Assembly: GCA_017311185.1 (NCBI GenBank)
Contig: JAESUZ010005115.1
Span: 1,302,001 to 1,366,000, forward strand
From: Proteles cristata cristata
Taxonomy: Eukaryota; Chordata; Mammalia; Carnivora; Hyaenidae
Direction of reading: 5' to 3'
Length of the DNA stretch: 64,000 nt
Positions 55,228-64,000 of the stretch are shown piece by piece (positions within the stretch are counted from its first letter, which is position 1; the number at the start of each line of letters is the position of its first letter). Both the position numbers and the translations under genes were made by a program. Under the pieces are notes generated by a model. That model ran no database searches. It saw only the letters and a program-made list of their open reading frames with translations, and was not told the DNA's origin.

Positions 55228-55440
55228 TCAACACTATTCAGTAGAACTTTCTGCTATGATGGAAATGTCCCACATACGCTGCCCAAATGGCAGTCACTAG
55301 ACACATGTGGCCACTGGGCATGAAACGTGGCTAGTGCAACTGAGGAACTTCAACACAAATTTATTTTTATTAAAGTTTCATTAATTTAAATTTTAACACA
55401 TACATGTGGCTAGTGGTTATTCGCTTGGACAGCATCTTTA
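55228..55440 (+). mobile_element. MER3 (hAT-Charlie non-autonomous DNA transposon)
   Basis: 'cactattcagtagaactttctgctatgatggaaatg', 'acacatgtggccactgggcatgaaacgtggctagtgcaactgaggaac', and the terminal 'acatgtggctagtggttattcgcttggacagcatc' match MER3 in order and total length (about 210 bases). Confidence 0.88.
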
Positions 55441-57544
55441 CAGATCTTTGAAAACGAGACCAAATCTAGGCCATACTAGAAATAAAAAAGGTACAGGAAG
55501 AGCTAAGACAAGGAAGTTTGAAGAGAAAGAGAAATAAAGAGGTGGTCTGCTTAAATCTTTAAGATAGAAATAGCGAAAGCGAGCAAACTGACTTGCACAC
55601 AGAAATGCCTGTGTATGATTATGTGAACTGCGAAGAAAAGCTGGAAGAACAATGATAAGATACAACAAAGACCAAACAAATGCTTGAATGTTAGTACAGA
55701 CTTTTCAGAAGTATACTGTTAATTCTGAGCCAAACGTAATGGTGTTTTTCATGGCACAAAAGGAGCAATCTTTGCAGGAAAACTTTTGGATCTAGTAGAA
55801 ATTATTTGGGATGAGACATTGGAATGTTCTGAATATGAAGACAGATAAAAAGTAACAAATTAAATTTTTATTCTTTGGGGTGGCAATTTCGAAATGAGAC
55901 TATTAACTTAAATGGGTGATAAATACGTAAATTAAAAAAACTTTAAAAGTTTTAAAAAAACAAATATTTTCCCGTAAGACTAGATTACTCCAGAGGCATA
56001 TGGAACAACTAGCAATTAGTATATATATCACTGAACTACACTAGATGGGAAAATAAGGATGTCAAAATTAATGTCATTGGTTTTATGTGTCTCATGAAAA
56101 AGAACAGGTTTTGATTTACGGAAAAACCTAAGAAAGTGATTTTCAGCATTTGGCATTTATTTAAAAGATTGTCACTTGTGTGTCTTCTTTAGACATATAT
56201 AAATAAAATTAATTTTGGAGGAAAACAAAATTAAATTTGAATTTACCCCATCTCCTGTTATTTGGTGTGAATTATTCCTTGCTGTTAATACTCTTAGCAA
56301 ACTATTAGAACAAAATGGATCAAAGTTTGACTATTTTACTTCTAAAGGTATATTTATGTATCTAAAGGAAACAGTTTTTCTAAATTGAAAATTGCTATGT
56401 CAATATGGAATCTAAGTTATATTCCAATAAAATGTAGTAAAATCAGAGGAAAAACATTATGTGAGAGGATACATACATAAATAATCCCCAAAATAAAATC
56501 CATTTTCTGTCTATAATAGATCAAGGTATGGTTTCTATTGAAGAAAATGCACAATAACAACATACTGCTATATCCCTTTTTTGTTATCATGCTTCTGCAT
56601 TAAAAAAAATACTGGAGAAAAACTTAAGAAATACCACGGGCGCTAGAACTTTAAAGGCCTGTGAAATCATGATGTAGATAATAGAGACGTATAATTATTT
56701 TCTGCGATAGTGATGCTGTATAATATATGATCCACAGCAATCCTCAAAAGCAGTATGTAAAATTTACTGGTTCATTTCTAATCTAAGTATTGCTTTAATA
56801 ATTTTATTAACAATTCCAGTTGCGACTGTCTGAGACAGGTGGGTGAACTGGATAATCTGGTGTTGAGTTCCTCAGGAAAGACCTGGAATTTCTTTCTGAG
56901 AGCTAAAAAAACAATAGGTTTCCTGAAAGACACGTGTCCAACTCTTTAAGGATGAGGAAGAAGCATTTTGGTTTCATGATGGTGATTTGCCTCTTATTGT
57001 TGACTTGGATACTTACAAAGAGCCCAGACCGCTAATCATCTGTGAGCTCAAACATGTCTGGGTCTTCCAATGGCCAAGATGCTTGGCAGACTAACTCTCA
57101 GAACGAACTGACAAGGACATCTACCTGGGAAAGATAGGTGGGGTCTGGGGTCTGGCAAACATCTGAAAAGAAGACTAGAACTTTTCCTCGCTTGAATTCC
57201 TTAAACACAGTCTCCCTGATTTGCAAGCTCTTACTCGTTTTGAAGGGCATCGAATCTGCACATCAAAACCTTTCACTCTTCATAGGCACGCATGAGGCAT
57301 GTGATGCACAAGAGGACTCATGAGATCTATCTTTCAGAGGAAATTAGTTCTATATCCATATCTGTATCCATCTCCGTCTCCATATTCATATCTATAGCTA
57401 CGTGTCTAAAGTCCTTCTGGTTTTTAAGTATGCAATTTCAAACTTGTTACCAGTGAAAGGAGTCTTAACTGGACCCGTGTTTGAAGGCAAGGGGATGAAA
57501 ATGAGCAGTGTCTGAAATGACTGCTGGGTCCAACACACCTTTTG
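55441..57544. other. AT-rich stretch with no recognised repeat
   Basis: About 2.1 kb without any transposon family I recognise and no gene-like frame. A degenerate six-base pattern (ATCCAT/ATCTGT/ATCTCC) lies at 57350-57395. Confidence 0.4.
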
Positions 57545-58030
57545 TTAAGGTGTTTTTCTTTTAAGTATCTGATTAACATGAATTTTTTATATTATACAAA
57601 AACATAATACCATGATTATGGAAATAAAAAGCCACCCACAAGCTTACTATCTTTAAAATTGTCTATTTTCATTCTTTCCTTTCTTTTCCAAAAAAGCGTA
57701 TTTTTTCACAGCGTTGGACATGAAGCACAAATATAATTTTGCGTTCTAATCTTTTCCATAAGCGTCACACAATGAACAATGCCGATGCGGTCTTTAAAAT
57801 CACCTCTTTGGATGGCTTCAAAATATTACTTTAGTGAATAGATTGTCATTTATATCAGAGTTCCAAAATTATTTTGGGGTCATTTACATTACTTTCAATT
57901 CCCTTCTTTTATTAATAATACCTCTTGGGCCACTGTTCTACCATCCCTTTCCCTAATCTTGGATCATTTTCATAAAATAAATCTCCAATAATAGTTGTTG
58001 GGTCAAAAGGAAAGAGAACTTGATGGAATT
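57545..58030. repeat. Degenerate L1-like sequence
   Basis: 'gattatggaaataaaaagccacccacaagcttac' and 'aaataaatctccaataatagttgttgggtcaaaaggaaagag' echo the old L1M block seen at 18.3 and 44.6 kb. No frame survives. Confidence 0.5.
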
Positions 58031-58784
58031 GTTGATTGTTACCCTCCTTTAATTTATTTCTAATCACAGTCTTCCTCCCTCATTTAAGCAAACTAACTTA
58101 CTAGTTCACCAACTCACTAATTATCTACCTCAGTGTCCTAGTTTCCTGGTTTGTTTCTGTTCACATGCAGCCGGTTCACAGATTCCCTTATATTTGCTCC
58201 TTCCTGCCAATGAACCTCTGGTTCACACATCTTCTTTACACAAATAAGTTGCAGTGATAACTTTTTGCCCTGAAGCTTGATCACTTCAGCTATCTATTGT
58301 CTGGCTTCAAGGAATTCCCCATCTGCAAAAGTGTTCATGAGACACAGTTTCAGTGATTGCGAAAGAAGCGTACTGATAAGTCGGGTAAAGACTGGGCTCC
58401 TGGCCATCTGCTCTTTCTATCTCTTAACAATTAGGTCTCTGCCAAGGCACTTTGGGCTCCACCACCAACCTGTCCCACCAGCTCTTGCCAAAGTGCAGGC
58501 AACAATGTGACGTGGGCATGGGCACTTACCATACACCTACTCCACCTTGAACTGGCCTAGATCCCACAAGGGACCCATTGGACACTCAGACGTAATCTTT
58601 ACACTCAAGAACTCTGTAGGCTGAAGAGATAAGATACATACGCTCTGAGAATATAGCTGAGAAACTATGATTCTACAGAGGTCCAGAAGCCATGGGTAAC
58701 ATCACAGGCCCTAAGCTGGGGCTAGAAGGACAGACAGGGATAGAAGAGGCAGAGAGGAGTAGAGAGAAGCCTCAGTTTGGAGGC
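58031..58784. other. Unique sequence
   Basis: Nothing recognised. Confidence 0.35.
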
Positions 58785-59060
58785 ATTCATTTTCTCATCA
58801 TTCAGTCAAGAAGCTTCTATCTCATTCCAGGCTCTGAGCTAGGTTCTGGGCATACACAGTGGAGTTAAGCAGCATCCCAATTCCTTAGGTGATCTTAGTC
58901 CTGTGGGAGAAAGGCTTACAAGAACAGCACCACCGTATGGTATAATGCATGCTGTCACAGAGGAATTGACAGAACGACATTAATGCGATGGTCAGATCTG
59001 CCTATAAAAGACAACATGCCCAGTCGAACGGAAAACTTCCCTCCAGACCAAAGGGATCTG
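58785..59060 (-). repeat. L2 LINE fragment
   Basis: 'ttctcatcattcagtcaagaagcttctatctcattccaggctctgagctaggttctgggcatacacagtggagttaagcagc', then 'ctgtgggagaaaggcttacaagaac'. Confidence 0.75.
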
Positions 59061-59104
59061 GACTATTTCATGAAGATCACATGAACAAAATGGGGAGTTA
59101 GCTG

Positions 59105-59290
59105 TAGTAGGGTAGAAAGAAGACTGCTTTGAGCGTAAAGACCTGGGTTTTTACCTGACTCTCCTACTTTAGAGCTGTGTGATTATTATCAGGTTCCTCA
59201 ACGTCTCTGGGCCTCAGTTTTGTCACCCTTATTTTAGAAGGTCTTACTACTTCTGCTGGAACTGCCAGGTGATTGGAAGAGAGAGGAAGT
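59105..59290 (+). repeat. MIR SINE
   Basis: 'aagacctgggtttttacctgactctcctactttagagctgtgtgattattatcaggttcctcaacgtctctgggcctcagttttgtcaccc' is a forward MIR. Confidence 0.9.
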
Positions 59291-60004
59291 GATAAAGAGC
59301 CAAGTCAAAGAATTTATTATTATTGCTATTATTAGTATCATCATACTAATATGATAGCCTCACTGATAGCCTCACATATGAAAGCACTTTGGGAATTCTC
59401 TGGCCCAGTATAAAGAAGCAAAGTTATTGGCATGATAACTAAATTATTCCCACAATTACCTGTCCGTGACTCCAGGCTCCTGCTTACATCTGGAAACAGA
59501 AGGGCGTGGCTATGAATGAACCGGCTTTATTCCTGCCACCCACCCCGCTGCTTTGCTTCCCAGAGACCTCACCCTGCAAAGTCTCAGAATGGTCACTCGA
59601 ACATGATTATTAGCATTTTTTTCTTTAAGGAAATCAAAACATGTAGCCTACACTAAACCTAAGGATGTTTAAAGTGCAGGGAAAGCTGGCCACACACCCA
59701 GGGTTCACCTATTCACCCAGGCATTACTGTGCAGGCCATTTATTTCACAATTTCTCACAAGAAACTGTGGCAATAGCCAGAGATGACAGAAGCGACAGAT
59801 GAGTCAAGGAGAGAGGTTGACTCAGAAGCAACCATCCCAGCACCCCCTTAACTGTCATCCCTGGGCTTGTTGGCTTCCAAGGAGATTTATACTTTTGTTT
59901 GGCTATTGCTTTAAGGAGATTAAAGGATCTGTATTCCTGGAAGCCTCTTTCCTTGTTTCTTCCCTGGGGCCCTTCAGACCAGGCTCCAATTCATTCTTTT
60001 GTAA
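59291..60004. other. Unique sequence
   Basis: Nothing recognised. Confidence 0.35.
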
Positions 60005-60240
60005 TGAGAACTCACATTCCTTGGGAATTTATGCTATGCCAGGAATTGTATTGTCTTTGACACGTATTATCTGATTTATTTCTCATCACTACCGCACAGG
60101 TAAGACGGTGAACCCTGCTTCACAGATGAGGAAACTGGGGCATAAAGAAAGTAAGATGAGCTAAGGTGAGTCTAGGAATGCCTAGCAGGGCTGGACATAG
60201 GTTGTTGAACTCCAGAGCTCGTGCCTCTGACTGTTCTGGA
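60005..60240 (-). repeat. MIR SINE, near full length
   Basis: Reverse: 'gacacgtattatctgatttatttctcatcactaccgcacaggtaagacggtgaaccctgcttcacagatgaggaaactggggcataaagaaag', then 'gttgttgaactccagagctcgtgcctctgac'. Confidence 0.93.
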
Positions 60241-61399
60241 ATTCTGCCTCCTTCAGGTAGGAAAGCCAGGAACCTCCACGTCATGTGACAAGCTCAGTCA
60301 CCTCAATTGTGAGTCAAAGCTGAGGCCTGGCCGAGGATAGGCTTCTGGTAAAGCAGGAACTATAGAGGTGTGGAAATTTGCTGATGGATGTTCTAAGCCG
60401 TCTTCTTCCTGTGCAGGCAGCCGGGCAAAGCCTGGCTCAGCGAACATGTCCTATGTAGCTCCTGCTGGTCTTTGGGGTGCTCCATGGTTTCCTTAGCAGG
60501 GAAGAGAGAACATTTTTGGAAGAGGAAGAACCAAGTTGTTTAGTGACTCTCTTCAGATCCATCTCCCCATGTTCCTTGCGCAAGTCCCGCTGGTGAAAAA
60601 GACCTGCCTGTACGTCCAAATGGATTTATAACATGCGTGCATGCATGTGTGTAAAACCATGCCAACATATTATGCACGTTATAAAAATAAAGCAAAACAG
60701 AAATTATAAAAGAGATAAATATAAAATAAAGAACACAATGTATGCTAATCTTCGTAGCATCATACTATCTCTTCTACCATCACAAGACATAATCAACACT
60801 CCAGGCAGAGTTCATCATTAATAACAGTGAATGTGAACCCATATTTCAAGCACTCTTCCTGAGAATTTTGATTTTTTTTCTTTTTGGCCTACTGTCTGCT
60901 CTCTCTGATTAGGTCATCTTTGGCTTTAACCCCTGAAATGTGGCCAGTGGAAAGCCCGAAATAGGAGAAAAGTCAGCTTTGCCATTTTCTTGTTGTTTGC
61001 TTCATTCTTTGCAGAAATTTTTAAAAACCAGTTGTCCATATTTGTCAGCGTTTGATTAGTTAAATCTAGGTAAGGAATCCATAAATTTCAGAAATCAGCT
61101 AAATGGAAATGGCAGTACGAATCCCTTATGGACTCTGGGATGTAGAGCCTGCTCTCATCCCTCACAATAACCCTAGTTGGAGATGTGACATGACTCAGTT
61201 GACGTGGAGATCCAACAAGGGTCCCATGGTCAATCTATATAGGAAATAATAGGATTTTAAAACTTCCTTTATGTAAACAAAAGTGGATATAAATGAAGGT
61301 TTCAGTATTATTTGCATGTTCTCCTGGGAGCATGAACTCTTCTTTGGAAACCCCTCATCTACCAAGATCAGACTTGCTGGCCTTCCAAAATGGTGACCT
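60241..61399. other. Unique sequence
   Basis: An alternating purine-pyrimidine word (CATGCGTGCATGCATGTGTG, about 60633-60652) is present. No gene or transposon is recognised. Confidence 0.35.
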
Positions 61400-61590
61400 A
61401 CTCCAACTGTCACCCATCCCATCCATTCCTATGATTTCTTGCTCACTACACCACACACAGGGCTGGCCGTCTTCCTCTGGAAACTTTCTTCCCCTGGGCC
61501 TTTGCTCTGACCATCCCCTCTGTTTCCTTCCTTTCCACTACTACCTTTCAAAATTTTACTTATATAGATAGGCTCACCTTGACCTCCACC
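61400..61590 (+). repeat. L2 LINE fragment
   Basis: 'tggccgtcttcctctggaaactttcttcccctgggcctttgctctgaccatcccctctgtttcc', ending 'aggctcaccttgacctccacc', fits the L2 region upstream of the terminus. Confidence 0.6.
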
Positions 61591-61599
61591 TCCCATGTG

Positions 61600-61805
61600 A
61601 AGTAATAACAATATCAACTAACATTTCTTGAAATCCTACTCCATGCTGGACAATGTACTATCGCATTAACTTTCACAGCAATTCCAGGAGATGGATACTA
61701 TTGTGAGAAAGCCCAGAGATAGAACTGCTCGAAATCACACAGCTAGGAAACAAGGGAGCCAGAAACCAGACCCATGAGGACTCCAGATTCCCACACTCTT
61801 TCACC
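61600..61805 (-). repeat. MIR SINE, near full length
   Basis: Reverse: 'ctaacatttcttgaaatcctactccatgctggacaatgtactatcgcattaactttcacagcaattccaggagatggatactattgtgag', 'gaaatcacacagctaggaaacaagggagccagaaaccagaccc'. Confidence 0.92.
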
Positions 61806-61819
61806 ACGTGTATGTTTTA

Positions 61820-62066
61820 ATTTCATTTGCCCATTGAAACAAGTAAAGCTTACACTAAGCCCTCACCCTCTTCCAATTAGTTGCTTCTTCTCCGAGTTTC
61901 CACAGCAGCTTGTTTGCAACTATCATGTAGGACTTACTTCATCCTGCCATATATCATTGTCATGTGCCCACACCTATCATATCCCCACATATACTGTGAG
62001 CTCTTTGGACAAGGGACCACACTGGATCCTTCACAGCACATAACAGAGACAGTAAAAGTGGTCATT
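61820..62066 (+). repeat. L2 LINE 3-prime fragment
   Basis: 'catatactgtgagctctttggacaagggaccacactggatccttcacagcacataacagagacagtaaaagtggtcattgaatgg' is the L2 terminus, passing into an ATGG repeat grown from its GAATG-type tail. Confidence 0.75.
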
Positions 62067-62068
62067 GA

Positions 62069-62115
62069 ATGGATGGATGGATGGATGGATGGATGGATGG
62101 ATGGATGGATGGATG
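62069..62115 (+). repeat. (ATGG)n microsatellite, about 11 units
   Basis: A perfect ATGG run at the end of the L2 fragment. Methionine/aspartate/glycine/tryptophan or isoleucine/histidine/proline/serine frames are artefacts. Confidence 0.97.
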
Positions 62116-62284
62116 AATAAATGTATGGGTGGAAAACAAGCAAACAAAGGTCTTATGTTGGATCTGATTTCTTTAGACTGTAACTTGATATTCTCCTGTG
62201 GCCTGAGACACAAACTATAAAGGTATCTGAGTGTGGGTCTGTAATATATTACAAAGATTTCAAAATAGAAGACAAGAGCCCCAT

Positions 62285-62350
62285 TTCCTAACATGTATAG
62301 CACCATGCGTGAGCTATGTTATATTCTTTAATAAATGTTGACTGGATGGA
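62285..62350 (+). repeat. L2 LINE terminal fragment
   Basis: 'atgtatagcaccatgcgtgagctatgttatattctttaataaatgttgactggatgga' resembles the L2 end. Confidence 0.55.
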
Positions 62351-62481
62351 AAAGACTTAAATTTTTTGTATTTATGTATTCTATCTTTCCAAACCACTGA
62401 GTGCAGTAAAAGCTGTCACCTTACATACCAGCACTTGATATCTTGGAAGACTGGAAACAGACTTTTAAGCATATCATTTAA

Positions 62482-62665
62482 AAATATATATATTTATTTA
62501 GAAAGAGTCTGAACAGGGAAAGGGCAGAGAGAGAGGGAGAAAGATAATCCCAAGCAAGTTCCATGCTGTCAGTGCAGAGCCTGACACAGGAATCGATCTC
62601 AGAAACCATGAGATCATGACCTGTGCCAAAATCAAGATCAGACCCTTAACCGCCTGAGGCCCTTG
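62482..62665 (-). mobile_element. CAN-SINE, old and eroded at the head
   Basis: Reverse: (TA)n/TTTATTTA tail, GA-rich body, 'atgctgtcagtgcagagcctgacacaggaatcg', 'accatgagatcatgacctgtgcc', and a decayed head 'cttaaccgcctgaggccc'. The CCACCCAGG word is lost. No TSD is seen. Confidence 0.85.
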
Positions 62666-62689
62666 AGCAGACCATTCTAAAGCTGACAA

Positions 62690-62940
62690 TAGTTAATGCA
62701 GTTTACAGAAGAAACTTTAGCTCATTTAATCCTGAAAATAATGTGTGCATGCACACACATGTACACACACATACACACTCCCCACAGTGTAGGAATTTTT
62801 CTCTCTCCCTTTTACTGATTCAAAAGCTGAGACTTATCAAGGTGAAGTGACTTGCCCAATAATCACATAACCAAGCAGTGACAGAGCCCATATCCAAACC
62901 CAGGCTTTTGAACTCAAATCCCTTAATCTTTCCCTACTCT
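62690..62940 (-). repeat. MIR SINE with an internal alternating tract
   Basis: Reverse MIR: 'ctcatttaatcctgaaaataatg', an alternating TG/CA stretch at 62741-62777, then 'gattcaaaagctgagacttatcaaggtgaagtgacttgcccaataatcacataaccaagcagtgacagagcccatatccaaacccagg'. Confidence 0.92.
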
Positions 62941-63884
62941 GCTCCTGGAACAGAAAATGAACCCTAGAATGTCAGACATGTGAGCTCTCAGAAAATCTTT
63001 GCCATGGGCATAGAGTAAATTGTCTCCTTTTCAGTGTGTTTTTGAAATGCTGCTCTGTGTAAGTCTGTCTTGAGGACTGTGCATGGCAGGGAGGGACTAG
63101 TGGCTTCTAATCCCTAGATGACTAAGCAGAAGCCCAGTCCATCTGTGATAAAGAAAGGTGCCTTTCTTTCCCACCTCAGTGCAGAAACCATCATAGGAGC
63201 ATTTCATCCTTCACTCGCTCAATTAATCCATCCTTCCTTTGAAAATTTTCTTACTAATGTTTGACTGTGTCCTTATGCAGCAGGGCAAGAAAACACATTC
63301 TGACTGATAAGCTGCGTTGTGAAATGGACGGGTTGCCACGTGCCCACTGGAGTCACGGATGCGAGGCCGGTTCCTAGTCCTGAAGGGCTAGAGGAGGCAA
63401 AGGCAGAGCCCAACGCCTCGACGCTACCTTTTCCACCTCCCTTGAGCACGGCGTCCACACGGCAACCGTAGGCTCCCTTGAAGGAAAGCCCACTGAAGCC
63501 ATCCTCGAGTACATCACGTATATGGAAAGGGTGGAAGGGGAGGTTGAAACTAGATTTCACTTGGGGTGTCCCTAGAGAACAGGACTAGAGGAAAGGAGTG
63601 ACATTAAAGGCAACCAGCGTTCTACTCATCTTCCTATCAGAGGTGGACAACAGAGAAATGCAGTAGTGAGCTTGGTGTCATAGGAAGCATTCAGGCAGAG
63701 GCTGGACCATCCTTCCTTGAGAGTGGTGTAGAGAGCATCCATTTAGAGAGTAGATGGCTTGGCTAGATCACCGCTAAAATACCCTTCCAGCAACGGCATT
63801 TTGTGTGCCTCCAAATATTCCACACTTGACTGCCTTGAGAGGTGCATTCAGACAGAACTCATCTGTTCCTTCATACTTGGCCCC
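62941..63884. other. Unique sequence with a CpG-enriched patch (63313-63520)
   Basis: About 15 CpG sites in 208 bases at 63313-63520, outside any SINE. A 95-codon reverse frame (63273-63560) crosses it; its translation is rich in glycine and serine and matches no family I know. A GGTAGCG donor-like word follows GGAAAA on the reverse strand near 63430. A conserved exon or regulatory element is possible, not shown. Confidence 0.25.
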
Positions 63885-63985
63885 AGCACAACGCCTGCTG
63901 CCTGGTCACAAAGCATTTCATAGACAGCTGTTACCACCCCTATTTCAGAAGTGCGGTGAAAGGGGAATTCAGAGACAGGTGAGGG
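63885..63985 (-). repeat. MIR fragment at the window edge
   Basis: 'aaagcatttcatagacagctgttaccacccctatttcagaagtgcggtgaaaggggaattcagagac' is a reverse MIR piece. Confidence 0.6.
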
Positions 63986-64000
63986 GCCTGCGTGCACGTG

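Overview
This is mammalian nuclear DNA from a carnivore, most likely a cat (Felidae). The diagnostic signal is 21 copies of the tRNA-Lys-derived carnivore CAN-SINE, on both strands. Several are the young felid form: a tRNA head beginning GGGGCGCCTGGGTGGC, a CT-rich body ending in tails of the type AAATAAATAAAA, and target-site duplications (TSDs) of 9 to 17 bases. The rest of the repeat content is the usual ancient eutherian set: many MIR and L2 pieces, degenerate L1-like sequence, one MLT1-type MaLR LTR, MER20, MER3 and simple repeats. I name families from remembered consensus features, without a database search.

I find no protein-coding gene, rRNA, tRNA gene, CRISPR array or intact autonomous mobile element. 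The open frames are short (longest 211 codons), many overlap SINE, MIR, L2 or microsatellite sequence, and none resembles a protein family I know. The window is best read as intergenic or deep intronic sequence. Nothing in it identifies the locus.

Layout. 1-13 kb: one young SINE, scattered MIR/L2, a (GGAA)n and a (CA)n tract, and a repeat-free stretch (1.4-2.6 kb) with a cluster of candidate factor sites. 13-19 kb: two neighbouring SINEs, a candidate CCAAT/TATA/first-exon arrangement near 14.6 kb, then opposed L2 pieces and an L1-like block. 20-27 kb: MER20, a near-complete MIR, and two long reverse L2 copies, each split by a later SINE. 28-39 kb: MLT1 LTR, two copies of one unnamed old repeat, and four SINEs packed into 1.0 kb at 36.1-37.1 kb. 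40-46 kb: an AT-rich L1-like mosaic with three SINE insertions. 46-54 kb: ordinary MIR/L2-rich DNA. 54-55.5 kb: three SINEs followed directly by MER3. 55.5-57.5 kb: an AT-rich stretch with no recognisable repeat. 57.5-64 kb: L1-like, L2 and MIR pieces, an (ATGG)n tract, and a CpG-enriched unique patch near 63.4 kb.

No genes act together here. The only functional candidates are non-coding: the promoter-like site at 14.56-14.71 kb, the site cluster at 2.37-2.50 kb and the CpG-enriched patches at 34.5-35.0 and 63.3-63.5 kb. All are inferences from motifs and composition.
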